A stretch of 64,000 nucleotides of DNA from Actinomadura harenae (GCF_003696215.1 NZ_RFFG01000033.1:1-64000), one strand, 5' to 3'; shown: positions 8,930 to 18,864, counted from the stretch's first letter. A program made the numbers and translations. Notes: generated by a model from the letters alone, not told the origin.

Positions 8930-10981
8930 ATGGATGCGCTGACCGTTGGGATCGGTGTGCTGGTGGCCGTGGTGCTGCTGGTGGCGCTCGGCCTGGTGCT
9001 GATGGTGACCCGCCTGTTCCGCAAGGTCGAACAGGGACGCGCGCTGATCGTGTCCAAGACGCGGTCGGTGGACGTCACCTTCACCGGGGCGATCGTGCTG
9101 CCGGTGCTGCACAAGGCCGAGGTCATGGACATCTCGGTGAAGACCATCGAGATCGAGCGGACCGGCCGGGACGGGCTGATCTGCCAGGACAACATCCGCG
9201 CCGACATCCGCATCACCTTCTTCGTCCGGGTGAACAAGACCGCCGAGGACGTCATCAAGGTCGCGCAGGCGATCGGGACGCACCGGGCCAGCGACCAGCA
9301 GACGCTGCAGGACCTGTTCGCGGCGAAGTTCTCCGAGGCCCTCAAGACGGTCGGCAAGCACCTGGACTTCGAGGACCTGTACACGCGCCGCAACGAGTTC
9401 CGCGACCACATCGTCCAGGTCATCGGGACCGACCTGAACGGGTACAGCCTGGAGGACGCGGCGATCGACCACCTGGAGCAGACGCCGCTGCACTCGCTGG
9501 ACCGTGACAACATCCTCGACGCCCAGGGCATCCGGAAGATCACCGAGCTGACCGCGCGCGAGCACGTGGCGACCAACGAGCACGCCCGCAACGAGGAGAA
9601 GGAGATCACCCGGCAGGACGTGGAGGCGCGCGAGGCGATCCTGGAGCTGGAGCGGCGCCGCGTCGACGCCGAGATCCGCCAGCAGCGCGAGATCGAGACC
9701 GTCCGGGCGCGGGAGACCGCCGAGGTCGAGCGGGTCCAGGCCGAGGAGCGGCTGCGTGCCCAGACCGCGCACCTGCGCACCGACGAGCAGCTCGGCGTCC
9801 AGCAGGAGAACAAGGCGCGCGAGGTGGCGGTCGCGGAGAAGAACCGCGAGCGTGTGATCGCGATCGAGTCCGAGCGGATCGAGAAGGACCGGCTGCTGGA
9901 GGTCATCGCGCGCGAACGCGAGACCGGCCTGTCGCGGATCGCCGCCGACAAGGAGGTCGAGACGGAGAAGCGCGCGATCGCCGAGGTCGTCCGGGAGCGG
10001 ATCGCGGTGGAGCGGACGGTCGCCGAGCAGGAGGAGTCGATCAAGCGGCTGCGGGCCACCGAGGAGGCCGAGCGGGACCGCCAGAAGATCATCATCCTGG
10101 CCGAGGCGGAGGCGCAGGAGAACCTGGTCAAGGACATCAAGGCGGCCGAGGCCGCGGAGGCCGCCGCACAGCACCGGGCGCGCGAGCGCAGGATCCTGGC
10201 CGAGGCCGCGCAGGCGACCGCCGAGCTGGAGTCGGCCGCCAAGCGGAAGCTCGCCGAGGGCGTCCAGGCCGAGAAGGCGGCGCCGGGCCTCGCCGACGTC
10301 CAGGTGCGCGACCGGGAGGCCGAGGTCATCGAGAAGGTCGGACGCGCCAACGCCGCCGCCGCGCAGGAGATCGCGCTCGCCGAGGCCGCCGCGATCCGCG
10401 AGAAGCTGAAGGCCGAGGCCGAGGGCCTCACCGACAAGGCCGCGGCGATGGCCGCGCTGGACGACGCGACCCGCCAGCACGAGGAGTACCGGCTGCGGCT
10501 GCAGGCCGAGAAGGAGCTCCGGCTGGCCGGGCTGGAAACGCAGCGGCAGGTCGCCGAGGCACAGGCGGCGGTGCTGGCCGCCGGGCTGGAGCACGCCGAC
10601 ATCGACATCGTCGGCGGCGACAACGTGTTCTTCGACCGGCTCGTCGGCTCGATCGCGCTCGGGAAGGGCGTGGACGGCTTCGTCGAGCACTCGAAGGTCG
10701 CGCAGAGCGTGGCCGGGCCGTGGCTGGACGGCACGGGCAGCCTCACGGGCGACCTCGGGCGGCTGCTGGCGTCCGTGGACGCGTCCGGCGTCCGGGACCT
10801 GACCCTGTCGGCGCTGCTGATGCGGCTGGTCAAGGCGGGCGGCCCGGACGCCGCGCACCTGGAGAAGCTGCTCGGCACCGCCCGGGAGCTGGGCGTCGCG
10901 GACGCCCAGCTCGCGGCGGCGGCGGGAGGGGCGCCGGAGCATCGGCGCGCTGCCAACGGCGTCGCCCCCGCTCCGAACTGA
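8930..10981 (+). CDS. Flotillin-family SPFH protein (YqiK-like)
   Basis: This 683-residue protein has an N-terminal membrane helix (LVAVVLLVALGLVLMVTRLF), an SPFH/band-7 domain (about residues 35-190, including VLHKAEVMDISVKTIEIERT) and a very long charged coiled coil (about 195-570) with many EAE/AERE repeats. The C-terminal region is conserved (DIVGGDNVFFDRLVGSIALG). This is the flotillin/YqiK architecture, which oligomerises and organises membrane microdomains. It lies between an NfeD/YqiJ-like gene and a giant DUF3686 ATPase gene on the same strand, consistent with one operon and a joint complex. Confidence 0.92.
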   Translation: MDALTVGIGVLVAVVLLVALGLVLMVTRLFRKVEQGRALIVSKTRSVDVTFTGAIVLPVLHKAEVMDISVKTIEIERTGRDGLICQDNIRADIRITFFVRVNKTAEDVIKVAQAIGTHRASDQQTLQDLFAAKFSEALKTVGKHLDFEDLYTRRNEFRDHIVQVIGTDLNGYSLEDAAIDHLEQTPLHSLDRDNILDAQGIRKITELTAREHVATNEHARNEEKEITRQDVEAREAILELERRRVDAEIRQQREIETVRARETAEVERVQAEERLRAQTAHLRTDEQLGVQQENKAREVAVAEKNRERVIAIESERIEKDRLLEVIARERETGLSRIAADKEVETEKRAIAEVVRERIAVERTVAEQEESIKRLRATEEAERDRQKIIILAEAEAQENLVKDIKAAEAAEAAAQHRARERRILAEAAQATAELESAAKRKLAEGVQAEKAAPGLADVQVRDREAEVIEKVGRANAAAAQEIALAEAAAIREKLKAEAEGLTDKAAAMAALDDATRQHEEYRLRLQAEKELRLAGLETQRQVAEAQAAVLAAGLEHADIDIVGGDNVFFDRLVGSIALGKGVDGFVEHSKVAQSVAGPWLDGTGSLTGDLGRLLASVDASGVRDLTLSALLMRLVKAGGPDAAHLEKLLGTARELGVADAQLAAAAGGAPEHRRAANGVAPAPN

Positions 10982-11070
10982 GACGGCGTGCACCGGTGGC
11001 GTCCCGCGCCTGAGCGGGAGCGGGACGCCGCCGGTCGTCGAGCAGGCCCAGCAGGCATTCAGGAGGAAGC

Positions 11071-14000
11071 GTGACCGAGGCCGCAACGGCATCCGAGCAG
11101 AGCACCGGGCAGGACGCGGGGCAGGCCGCAGGGCAGGCCGCGGGCGCGGGGCTCGACCGGGGCACCTACGAGGTGCTGCGGGACCGGCTCGCCGCGCGGG
11201 CCGCCGACCTGGCCGGACGGGCCGAGGCGCTGAACGCGCGGCGGCTGGAGACCTTCGGCGGGTCCGAACTGCGCCTGGCCGGGAGCGAGGTCGTCCGCAC
11301 GGCGCAGGACCGCGTGGCGCGCGACGTCGTGTCCGTCGGCGGCCTGCTGCTGTTCGCCTCCAACGCCGCATCCGACGTCGCGGCAGGGGACGTCGAGGTC
11401 GGGGACGTGTTCGCGCTGCGCCGCCTCGAGCCGTCCGAGGACGGGCGGGTGACCCTCGCGGACGCCGGCCTCGACGCCCTGCCCGGCCTTCTCGACGACC
11501 CGGGTTTCCGGCGCGACTTCGGCGAGATGCAGCGGTACTACCGGCAGGCGCGCCTGCTGCGCCTGCGCCGCACGGACGGGCGCCTGCTGGCGGTGTTCCA
11601 GACCGGTCCGCGCCTGACCGACACGCGCGTCCTACGCTGGCGGGTCGACGCCGGGGGCGCGGTGTCCTACGAGGACAACCGGGGCGAGCGTGACGACGTG
11701 CTCCCCTCCCCCTTCGACTTCACCTGGACGGAGGCCACGCGCGACGACCACGTGCCCGGCCGGTTCCCGCACATCCGCGTCCAGGACGGCCTGTTCGTCG
11801 CCACGACCGGCGGCGCCCTGACGGTCAAGGCCGAGGACGACACCGAAACCGGCACCGGCGTCTACAGCGAGCCCGTGGACGAACCGCTCCAGAGCCTCGC
11901 CGACGCCGAGGTGCTGCACGCGCGGGTCGGGGCGCTGGTCCTGCTGCGCGTCCGCCCCTACAACGAGACGGCCTGGCGGCACCTGGTCTTCGACACCCGC
12001 TCGCGGAAGGTCGAGCGGCTGGACGGCATCGAGCACGCGTGCCGCCGCCTGCCCGGCGACCGGGGCGTCGTCTTCCCCGGCGGCTACCACCTGGACACCG
12101 GTGTCACCAGGACGTTCGACGTCGACGTCACCGGGCTGGAGTACCAGGGCGTGGTGCGCTCGCCCAACGGCGAGGACGTCCTGTACCTGTTCGGGTCCCG
12201 CGCCGACGGCCGGTGCCTGCTGCTGCCGTACAACACCATCCGCGAGCGGGCCGCCGCGCCGATCACCGGCCACGGGTTCTCGCTGTTCGACGACGGGACG
12301 CTGATCGTCCTGCGCGGTTCCGGTGAGACGCCGTCGCGGGCGCACCCGACGCAGGTGTGGCGGACGCCGTTCGTGTCGGACGAGCACGCCGCGTCCCGGC
12401 CGGTGGGGACGGGACCGCTGGAGCGCGTCGGCAACGCCGACCTGGTCGGCGGCCTGGCGGACTGCCTGGCGGTGACGCGGATGGCGCGGGAGGCCGAGCC
12501 GTCCGCCGAGATGTTCCGGGCGCTGGTCTCGGCGTGCGTCCAGGCCGCCGACCGGCACCCGTGGCTGGCCGACCCCGAGCTGGGCGGCCTGGCCGGGGCG
12601 CTGGACGAGCTGCGTGGAACGGCCGCCCTCGCGGTGGAGGAGTACGCGACCGTCCGGGAGCTGACCGCGCGGGCCGCCGCCGCGGTCGACGAGGCCGCCG
12701 AGCACGCGGAGGCCCTCGTGCGGCGCGCCGCCGCCGACGTGCCGTCCGGCGCCGACGGGTGGGTGGACCTGCTGGCCGAGCTGCGCCGCGCGCAGGGCCG
12801 CGTCGAGACGCTCCGGGACGTCCGGCACGCCGACACCGCACGGATCGGCGTGCTCGCGTCCTCCCTCGGGGACGCCCTGGACACCGCCGGACGGCGCGCC
12901 GTCGAGTTCCTCGCCCGCGAGGACGCCTTCACCGGCTACCACCGCGAGATCGACCGGCTGGCCGAGGAGGCCGCCGCACTCCCCACGGTCGCCGCCGCCG
13001 AACCCGTCACCGCGCGGCTCGCCGCGCAGACCGAGGGCCTGGAGGTCGTCACCGAGGTCGTCGGCTCCCTCGACGTCGCCGACGCGACCGTCCGCACCGC
13101 GATCCTGGAGCGCGTCGGCGCCGTCCTCGGGGGGATCAACCGCGCGCGGGCCGTGCTGGAGGGCCGCCGCCGCGACCTGCTCGACAGCGAGGGGCGCGCG
13201 GCGTTCGCCGCCGAGTTCGCGCTGCTCGACCAGGCGATCGCCGGAGCCCTGGCGGGCGCGGACACCCCGGAGCGCTGCACGGAGCGACTCGGCCGCCTGC
13301 TGCTGCGGATCGAGGCGCTCGAGGCGCGGTTCGCCGACGTCGACGACTTCCTCACCGACCTGGACGCCAAGCGCGCCGACGTCCAGGAGGCGTTCGCCGC
13401 GCGCGGGCAGGCGCTGCTCGACGAGCGGACGCGGCGCGCCACCCGGCTCACCGAGTCCGCGGACCGCGTCCTCGCCGGGCTGCGCCGCCGCGCCGGGACG
13501 CTGTCCTCGCTGGACGAGGTCAACGCGTTCTTCGCCGCCGACCCGATGGCGGCGCGGCTCGGCCGCATCACCGCCGACCTGCGCGCGCTCGGCGACCCGG
13601 CCCGCGCCGAGGAACTGGACGGACGGCTCAGGGCGGCCCGCCAGGAGGCCGGGCGGGCCCTGCGCGACCGCCTCGACCTGTACGCCGACGACGGCGCCGC
13701 GATCCGCCTCGGCCGCCACCGCTTCGCCGTCAACGCCCGTCCGCCCGAGCTGACACTCGTCCCGGACGGCGACGCCCTGGCGTTCACCGTGACCGGGACC
13801 GGCTACCACGCCCCCGTACGCGACGAAGGGTTCACCGACACCCGCCCGTACTGGAACCGCACCCTCCTCTCGGAGAGTGAAGACGTGTGCCGGGCCGAGT
13901 ACCTCGCCGTCACGCTCCTCGACCGGGCCGCTCCGGGCGACGACCTCCTCGCCCTGGTCCGCGAGGCCGCGGCCGCGCGCTACGACGAGGGGTACGAGCG

Positions 14001-15978
14001 CGGCGTCCACGACCACGACGCCGCCCGCATCCTCGAGGCGCTCATCGACCTGCGCAAGGACGCGGGGCTGCTGCGCTACCCGTCCGAGGCGCGCGCCGCC
14101 GCGCAACTGTTCTGGGCCTTCCAGACCGACGAACCGCAACGGACGACCTGGACGACACAGGCGGCGTCCCTCGTGCGTGCGCGTGAGGCGTTCGGACGCA
14201 CCACACCCGTGACGGACCTGGTCGATCACCTGGCCGAGGCCATCTCAGGCCCGCACGCCGACCTGGCCGCCGAGTACCTGGTGGAGGAGCTGGCCTGCGC
14301 CCCGTCCGGGTTCGTCACCAGTGAAGGGGCGCAGACCACACTGCGCGACTTCGCCGAGGCGCTGGGCGACGCGCACGCCGAGTTCGTCCGCGACCTGGAC
14401 TCCCTGGCCGACGCCCCAGAAGCCCGCCGCCGCCTCGCCGAGGCGTGGCTCGAACCGTTCGGCGACCCGGCCGACCTGCCCGAGGCCGTCGCGATCGTAC
14501 TGTGCGGGAACCGGCTCCCCCGCCACGACAGCGCCGCCGCCCTCTCGACCACGGTCACCGGCCTGCTCGGCACCCACCCCCGCGTCACCGACCGCACCCT
14601 GACCCTGCGCCTGGACGAGACCCTCGCCCGCGTCCGCCGCTTCCAGACCCACGACGTCCCGGCCTTCCGCCGCTACCAGCGCCGCCGCGACGCGCTCCTC
14701 ACCGCCGAACGCGCACGCCTGCGCCTGGACGAGTACCGCCCTCGAACCATGACCTCGTTCGTCCGCAGCCGCCTCATCGACGAGGTCTACCTGCCGCTCA
14801 TCGGCGACAACCTCGCCAAACAGCTCGGCACCGCGGGCGACGGACGCACCGACCGGTCCGGACTGCTCCTGCTGGTGTCCCCGCCCGGCTACGGCAAGAC
14901 CACACTGATGGAGTACGTCGCCGAACGCCTCGGGCTCCTGCTCGTCCGGATCGACGGACCCGCACTCGGCCACGACGTCACGTCCCTCGACCCGGCCCGC
15001 GCCCCCAGCGCCACCGCCCGCCGCGAGGTCGAGAAGATCAACCTCGCGTTCGAGCTCGGCGACAACGTCCTGCTGTACCTGGACGACATCCAGCACACCT
15101 CCCCCGAGCTGCTCCAGAAGTTCATCCCCCTCTGCGACGCCCAACGCCGCGTCGAGGGCGTCCGCGACGGGGAGCCACGCGCCTACGACCTGCGCGGACG
15201 GCGCTTCGCGGTCTGCATGGCCGGCAACCCCTACACCGAGTCCGGCACCCGTTTCCGCGTCCCCGACATGCTCGCCAACCGCGCGGACGTCTGGAACCTC
15301 GGCGACGTCCTGACCGGCAAGCAGGACGCCTTCGCGCTCAGCTTCATCGAGAACGCTCTGACGTCCAACCCGATCCTCGCGCCGCTGTCCACCCGAGACC
15401 GCGACGACGTCGCCCTCCTGGTACGGCTGGCGTCCGGCGACCAGACCGTCCGCCCGGACCGCCTAAGCCACCCCTACCCGCAGGCCGAACTCGAACAGAT
15501 CCTGGCCTTCCTGCGCAAACTCCTGCACGTCCAGCACACCGTGCTCGCCGTCAACCGCGCCTACATCGCCTCGGCCGCCCAGTCCGACGCCGCACGAACC
15601 GAACCCCCTTTCCGGCTCCAAGGCTCCTACCGCGACATGAACAAACTGGCCGCCCGCATCGTGCCGGTGATGAACGACGACGAACTGGAGGCCGCCATCA
15701 CCGACCACTACACCGGCGAGGCCCAGACCCTCACCACCGACGCCGAGGCCAACCTCCTGAAGCTCGCCGAACTCCGCAGCCTCATGACCGCCGTCCAGGA
15801 ACGCCGCTGGGCCGACGTCAAGGCCGCCCACCAGCAGGCCCTCACCCTCGGCGACAGCACCGACCCCCTCACCCGCGCCGTCGGCGCCATCACCCTCCTC
15901 GCCGACCGCGTCCGCGCCATCGAATCCGCCATAGACCGAGCCGCCAACCACCCCACCCACCAGGACATCGACTCATAG
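11071..15978 (+). CDS. DUF3686 AAA+ ATPase (DNA repair ATPase family)
   Basis: This is a very large protein of 1635 residues. The N-terminal two-thirds fits the DUF3686 family (beta-rich segments, then a long helical part around residues 550-880). The C-terminal AAA+ module has Walker A PPGYGKTTL at residues 1271-1279, Walker B LLYLDDIQH at about 1334-1342 and a sensor-like MAGNPYTESG. The GTG start at 11071 follows AGGAGGAAGC directly. The gene sits 89 bp downstream of a flotillin gene. The family name DNA repair ATPase is inherited from database labels and I know of no direct biochemical proof. Linkage to flotillin and NfeD suggests a membrane-associated stress or envelope function instead. 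Confidence 0.87.
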   Translation: MTEAATASEQSTGQDAGQAAGQAAGAGLDRGTYEVLRDRLAARAADLAGRAEALNARRLETFGGSELRLAGSEVVRTAQDRVARDVVSVGGLLLFASNAASDVAAGDVEVGDVFALRRLEPSEDGRVTLADAGLDALPGLLDDPGFRRDFGEMQRYYRQARLLRLRRTDGRLLAVFQTGPRLTDTRVLRWRVDAGGAVSYEDNRGERDDVLPSPFDFTWTEATRDDHVPGRFPHIRVQDGLFVATTGGALTVKAEDDTETGTGVYSEPVDEPLQSLADAEVLHARVGALVLLRVRPYNETAWRHLVFDTRSRKVERLDGIEHACRRLPGDRGVVFPGGYHLDTGVTRTFDVDVTGLEYQGVVRSPNGEDVLYLFGSRADGRCLLLPYNTIRERAAAPITGHGFSLFDDGTLIVLRGSGETPSRAHPTQVWRTPFVSDEHAASRPVGTGPLERVGNADLVGGLADCLAVTRMAREAEPSAEMFRALVSACVQAADRHPWLADPELGGLAGALDELRGTAALAVEEYATVRELTARAAAAVDEAAEHAEALVRRAAADVPSGADGWVDLLAELRRAQGRVETLRDVRHADTARIGVLASSLGDALDTAGRRAVEFLAREDAFTGYHREIDRLAEEAAALPTVAAAEPVTARLAAQTEGLEVVTEVVGSLDVADATVRTAILERVGAVLGGINRARAVLEGRRRDLLDSEGRAAFAAEFALLDQAIAGALAGADTPERCTERLGRLLLRIEALEARFADVDDFLTDLDAKRADVQEAFAARGQALLDERTRRATRLTESADRVLAGLRRRAGTLSSLDEVNAFFAADPMAARLGRITADLRALGDPARAEELDGRLRAARQEAGRALRDRLDLYADDGAAIRLGRHRFAVNARPPELTLVPDGDALAFTVTGTGYHAPVRDEGFTDTRPYWNRTLLSESEDVCRAEYLAVTLLDRAAPGDDLLALVREAAAARYDEGYERGVHDHDAARILEALIDLRKDAGLLRYPSEARAAAQLFWAFQTDEPQRTTWTTQAASLVRAREAFGRTTPVTDLVDHLAEAISGPHADLAAEYLVEELACAPSGFVTSEGAQTTLRDFAEALGDAHAEFVRDLDSLADAPEARRRLAEAWLEPFGDPADLPEAVAIVLCGNRLPRHDSAAALSTTVTGLLGTHPRVTDRTLTLRLDETLARVRRFQTHDVPAFRRYQRRRDALLTAERARLRLDEYRPRTMTSFVRSRLIDEVYLPLIGDNLAKQLGTAGDGRTDRSGLLLLVSPPGYGKTTLMEYVAERLGLLLVRIDGPALGHDVTSLDPARAPSATARREVEKINLAFELGDNVLLYLDDIQHTSPELLQKFIPLCDAQRRVEGVRDGEPRAYDLRGRRFAVCMAGNPYTESGTRFRVPDMLANRADVWNLGDVLTGKQDAFALSFIENALTSNPILAPLSTRDRDDVALLVRLASGDQTVRPDRLSHPYPQAELEQILAFLRKLLHVQHTVLAVNRAYIASAAQSDAARTEPPFRLQGSYRDMNKLAARIVPVMNDDELEAAITDHYTGEAQTLTTDAEANLLKLAELRSLMTAVQERRWADVKAAHQQALTLGDSTDPLTRAVGAITLLADRVRAIESAIDRAANHPTHQDIDS

Positions 15979-16012
15979 GCGGCGGTCGAGCGGAGCGAGT
16001 CACGGATCGGCG

Positions 16013-16630
16013 ATGCGGCCCTGGAAGCCTGAGTGGATGGCTCAAGGAACCCGCCCCACCGAACCGCGTGATCCCGCTCGCAGGCGAGCCCCGGCCTGCC
16101 CGGCAGACGCCCTCAGCATCCTGAAGACGCCCTACCTGTGGCGTTCAGTGACGTCGTACTTCGAAGACACGATCCCCACCCGCGAGGTCGTCAGCAACGT
16201 GCACGTGGTGCCGTTCGTGGGGAGTCGCGTCGTGCTGTTGCACGCGAGGGAGTCGGGCTGGGGTCCGTCAGGCGGGACCGTGCAGGACGGCGAGCCCATC
16301 GACTCGTGCGTGCGACGGGAGCTGGCCGAGGAGATCGGTGCCGAGGTTCGGCGCTACGAGTTGTTCGGCCAGTGGAACAGCTTCACGACGGCCGCCACGG
16401 CCTACCGTCCCTGGCTTCCCCACCCGCGCTTCTCGATCGCCCTCGGCTGGGCGGACGTGCTGATCACGAGCTCCTCGCAGGATGACGGCGGGGTCGAGAT
16501 GGAATCGATCACGGAAGTCGTCATCATGCCCGTCCAAGGCGCCGTGCGGCGTCTGGCCGACCACGGCGAACACCACCTGGCGGCCCTCTACCAACTCGCC
16601 TACGAAGTGCGTCGCACCGCCAACAGATGA
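16013..16630 (+). CDS. NUDIX hydrolase
   Basis: The complete Nudix box G-x5-E-x7-REUxEExGU is present as GTVQDGEPIDSCVRRELAEE, continuing IGA, so metal binding and pyrophosphohydrolase activity should be intact. The protein is 205 residues if the ATG at 16013 is used. The ATG at 16037 and the GTG at 16148 (just before TSYFEDTIPTREV) are plausible alternatives, and the first ~40 residues are Arg/Pro-rich and unlike the family, so a later start is likely. The gene lies 34 bp after the DUF3686 ATPase on the same strand. The substrate is unknown. Confidence 0.85.
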   Translation: MRPWKPEWMAQGTRPTEPRDPARRRAPACPADALSILKTPYLWRSVTSYFEDTIPTREVVSNVHVVPFVGSRVVLLHARESGWGPSGGTVQDGEPIDSCVRRELAEEIGAEVRRYELFGQWNSFTTAATAYRPWLPHPRFSIALGWADVLITSSSQDDGGVEMESITEVVIMPVQGAVRRLADHGEHHLAALYQLAYEVRRTANR

Positions 16631-17036
16631 ACCCGGCGATCGACCGCGGCGCGCTGGACGGCTTGGTGATCGCCGTCCGCCGTGCCGGTGGTGACCGGAT
16701 GAGGTCGCGGAAGGGCGATGGTTTTGCGACGTCCTTCTTCCGAGTCTGATCAGACGGAGGTGACGGAACGGATGCACTCTCTCTCACGGCCGGGACGAAT
16801 CTTAAACGCCTCACCCCGGACCTGGGCTTCCGCGCCAGGGTAAGAAAGCGGGAAGGGCTCCGCCCGGCATGGCCGAACACAGAACAGAAATCATAATGGA
16901 CGTCCGCAATGGAAAAGCGATGTCCACCTCACCCATTACGGTCCGACCTGAGATTTCTTGGCCGTTGTGAGCGTCGTTTTCTCTCTCTTAACGTCGGCGA
17001 CGTGGGTCCGCCAGGGCCCGGCCAGGAGGAACAGGG
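16631..17036. other. Intergenic region, no confident gene
   Basis: About 400 bp separate the Nudix and hemopexin-like genes. A 40-codon open frame (16627-16749) starts with ATGA overlapping the Nudix stop but has no recognisable product. The right half is AT-richer and presumably carries the promoter of the downstream gene. I see no strong terminator. Confidence 0.4.
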
Positions 17037-18086
17037 ATGGGGTTCGTACGGGCGAAGACCACGGGGTTCGCGGCGATCGTGCCGGGGCCGGTCGATCCGT
17101 GGGAGGCGCTGTTCGTGAGCGGCAACCGGGCCGCGAAGATCAACCTGGACAGGCTGATCTCGGAGGGGCCGCTGCTGGACGCCTACGACAAGCAGCTGGC
17201 CGGGATCCCCGAGCCGTTCGCCAGCCGGACCGAGGCGGCGTTCGACGTCCGGGGCGCCGCGGGCACCCGGCGGACGGTCTTCATCGTCGGAGACCAGTGC
17301 CTGGACTGGGAGTGGGGCGTCGCGGCCAGGTACCAGGGGCCGATCACCGATCTGCCGGGCTTCGGGCTGCACATCCCGGACGGCTTCCGCAGCGACCTCG
17401 ACACCCTCATGGGACTCCCGGACGGCAGCACCATGCTGTTCAAGACCGACCAGTGCGCGATCATCAAATGGGGAGCCGATGGCGGCTGCACCTACAAGGG
17501 AGCCGTGACCGGCACACCCGGATGGAACTGGTTGAGCGCGCCGCCGGACATGGTGCACGACTTCGACGATGCCGTGATGATCAAGGCACCGGACCTCGCG
17601 GACGAAGAGACCCTGCTGATCAAGGCCAACAAGGCGATGATCCTCCACTGGCGCCTGGGCCTCAGGCGCATCGGCACCTACGCCGAGGTGGCGGCCGGAC
17701 TCGGCGCCCTGCCCCCCTCCTACCAGACGAGTCGCCGGGACGGGCAGCTGAGCGTGCCGCCCCCGCCGCCCCAGAGGACGCCACCGCTGCCCGCCAAGAG
17801 CACCCTCACCACCGACACGCCCACCGTCGCCAAGGGCGCGCCCCTGACCGTCCGCTACTCCACCCCGGCGAGCAAGGTCAGCAGCAAGAACTGGGTCGGC
17901 CTCTACCCGGCCGGTTCGACCGTGCCGCCGCAGGAGTCCTTCGTCTGGACGTACACACCCGACGCCTCCGGCAGCGCCACCCTCGACACCGGAAGGCTGC
18001 CCGGCCCGGGCTCATACTCCGCCTGGTACTTCTACGACGACGGCTACACCACCCTCGCCGGCCCGCTCAACTTCACCGCGACCTGA
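17037..18086 (+). CDS. Hemopexin-like repeat protein with C-terminal Ig-like domain
   Basis: This 349-residue protein starts at an ATG preceded by AGGAGGAACAGGG. Residues ~1-225 contain repeated blades of the form AAFDV..RRTVFIVGDQCLDWE and DGSTMLFKTDQCAIIKWG, plus DAVMIKAPDL..LLIKANKAMILHW, resembling hemopexin-type propeller blades. A Pro-rich linker (PPPPPQRTPPLPAK) leads to a C-terminal beta-sandwich of ~100 residues, NWVGLYPAGSTVPPQESFVW then SYSAWYFYDDGYTTL, similar to the Ig-like domain found in front of some phosphoesterases. No signal peptide is visible, so cytoplasmic location is likely unless a leaderless route is used. The ligand is unknown. Confidence 0.7.
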   Translation: MGFVRAKTTGFAAIVPGPVDPWEALFVSGNRAAKINLDRLISEGPLLDAYDKQLAGIPEPFASRTEAAFDVRGAAGTRRTVFIVGDQCLDWEWGVAARYQGPITDLPGFGLHIPDGFRSDLDTLMGLPDGSTMLFKTDQCAIIKWGADGGCTYKGAVTGTPGWNWLSAPPDMVHDFDDAVMIKAPDLADEETLLIKANKAMILHWRLGLRRIGTYAEVAAGLGALPPSYQTSRRDGQLSVPPPPPQRTPPLPAKSTLTTDTPTVAKGAPLTVRYSTPASKVSSKNWVGLYPAGSTVPPQESFVWTYTPDASGSATLDTGRLPGPGSYSAWYFYDDGYTTLAGPLNFTAT

Positions 18087-18168
18087 CCCCGTGGGGCCCC
18101 GGCGAGCGATCGCCGGGGCCTACCCGCCGGGCGGCGGCACGTCACCGCCAGGTGCAGACCACCGGTGG

Positions 18169-18828
18169 TCAGCTGCCCCAGAAGGGGCCGGTGAGTCCGA
18201 CGGAGCGCAGGTAGTCGGCGGCATCGGAGGGTTCGCGGCGGATATAGCCCGGGTCGAGGCGGCCCTGGTACCAGCGGGAGGCGAGCCGCCACAGCGTGGA
18301 GAGGTCCATGACGTGGCCGCGCGTGTTGCCCGTCCGCTTCAGCCAGGCGTCGACGCAGGCTTCGGAGCAGAAGATGCGCTGGTTTCCGCAGGTGTGGACG
18401 ACGTCGTCCCACATGCGGGCTGCGGGGACGAGGAAGTGCGCCACCTGGTCCCCGGGCGGAGGTGCTTCCCGGGTGACGTTCCAGGCATGCGGGGTGTCGC
18501 AGGCCGGACAGCGGGTGGCCACCAGAGCGGGGTTCGCGTCGTCGAGCAGATGGGGCAGGGCGAAAGAGTCCCACGCGCAGCCGCCCCACCAAAGGGTGGT
18601 CGCGCCCATGACGGAGAACCCGAGAGGCACCGCCGAGAACGGGTGGGCCATGGCGATCGAGCCGTGTCCGTCCAGTGCCAGATGGCGGGCGTCCGCCAAC
18701 GCGCGCAGGCCCTCGTTCACCTCCACCACCGACGCGACCAGTTCTCGCGCGAGGTCCTCGATGCTCGGAGCGCGCCCGGTCTCCGCGAAGGCCCGGTACA
18801 CCTCGACACGGAGCTGTTCGACATTCAT
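18169..18828 (-). CDS. Alkylmercury lyase (MerB)-like protein
   Basis: This 219-residue protein has an N-terminal winged-helix-like part (APSIEDLARELVASVVEVNE) and a MerB core. GGCAWDSFALPHLL aligns with the MerB segment carrying the active Cys96 and Asp99, so both are present as C-A-W-D. The later VHTCGNQRIFCSEACVDAWL supplies further cysteines where Cys159 lies in canonical MerB. There is no merA/merR operon around it, and the family includes actinobacterial members not proven to act on organomercurials. It is therefore best called MerB-like. It converges with the hemopexin-like gene. Confidence 0.72.
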   Translation of the reverse strand: MNVEQLRVEVYRAFAETGRAPSIEDLARELVASVVEVNEGLRALADARHLALDGHGSIAMAHPFSAVPLGFSVMGATTLWWGGCAWDSFALPHLLDDANPALVATRCPACDTPHAWNVTREAPPPGDQVAHFLVPAARMWDDVVHTCGNQRIFCSEACVDAWLKRTGNTRGHVMDLSTLWRLASRWYQGRLDPGYIRREPSDAADYLRSVGLTGPFWGS

Positions 18829-18864
18829 GCCGATCAGATTGGCACACGGGTGAACAACGGCGGG

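Noticed and set aside
7820-11371. Very long antisense open frame (over 1100 codons) opposite the flotillin and NfeD-like genes
   Set aside because: Shadow of GC-biased codons; composition is Arg/Gly/Leu-rich with no domain, while the plus strand has clear SPFH and coiled-coil features.
11632-14229. Long antisense open frame opposite the DUF3686 ATPase gene
   Set aside because: Same cause; no recognisable domain, low-complexity Gly/Val/Arg.
16627-16749. 40-codon frame starting with ATGA at the Nudix stop
   Set aside because: Overlap is suggestive, but the peptide has no recognisable features; kept only as a note in the spacer entry.
16524-16880. Minus-strand open frame in the spacer after the Nudix gene
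   Set aside because: Overlaps the Nudix coding end and is Arg/Ser/Pro-rich without homology.
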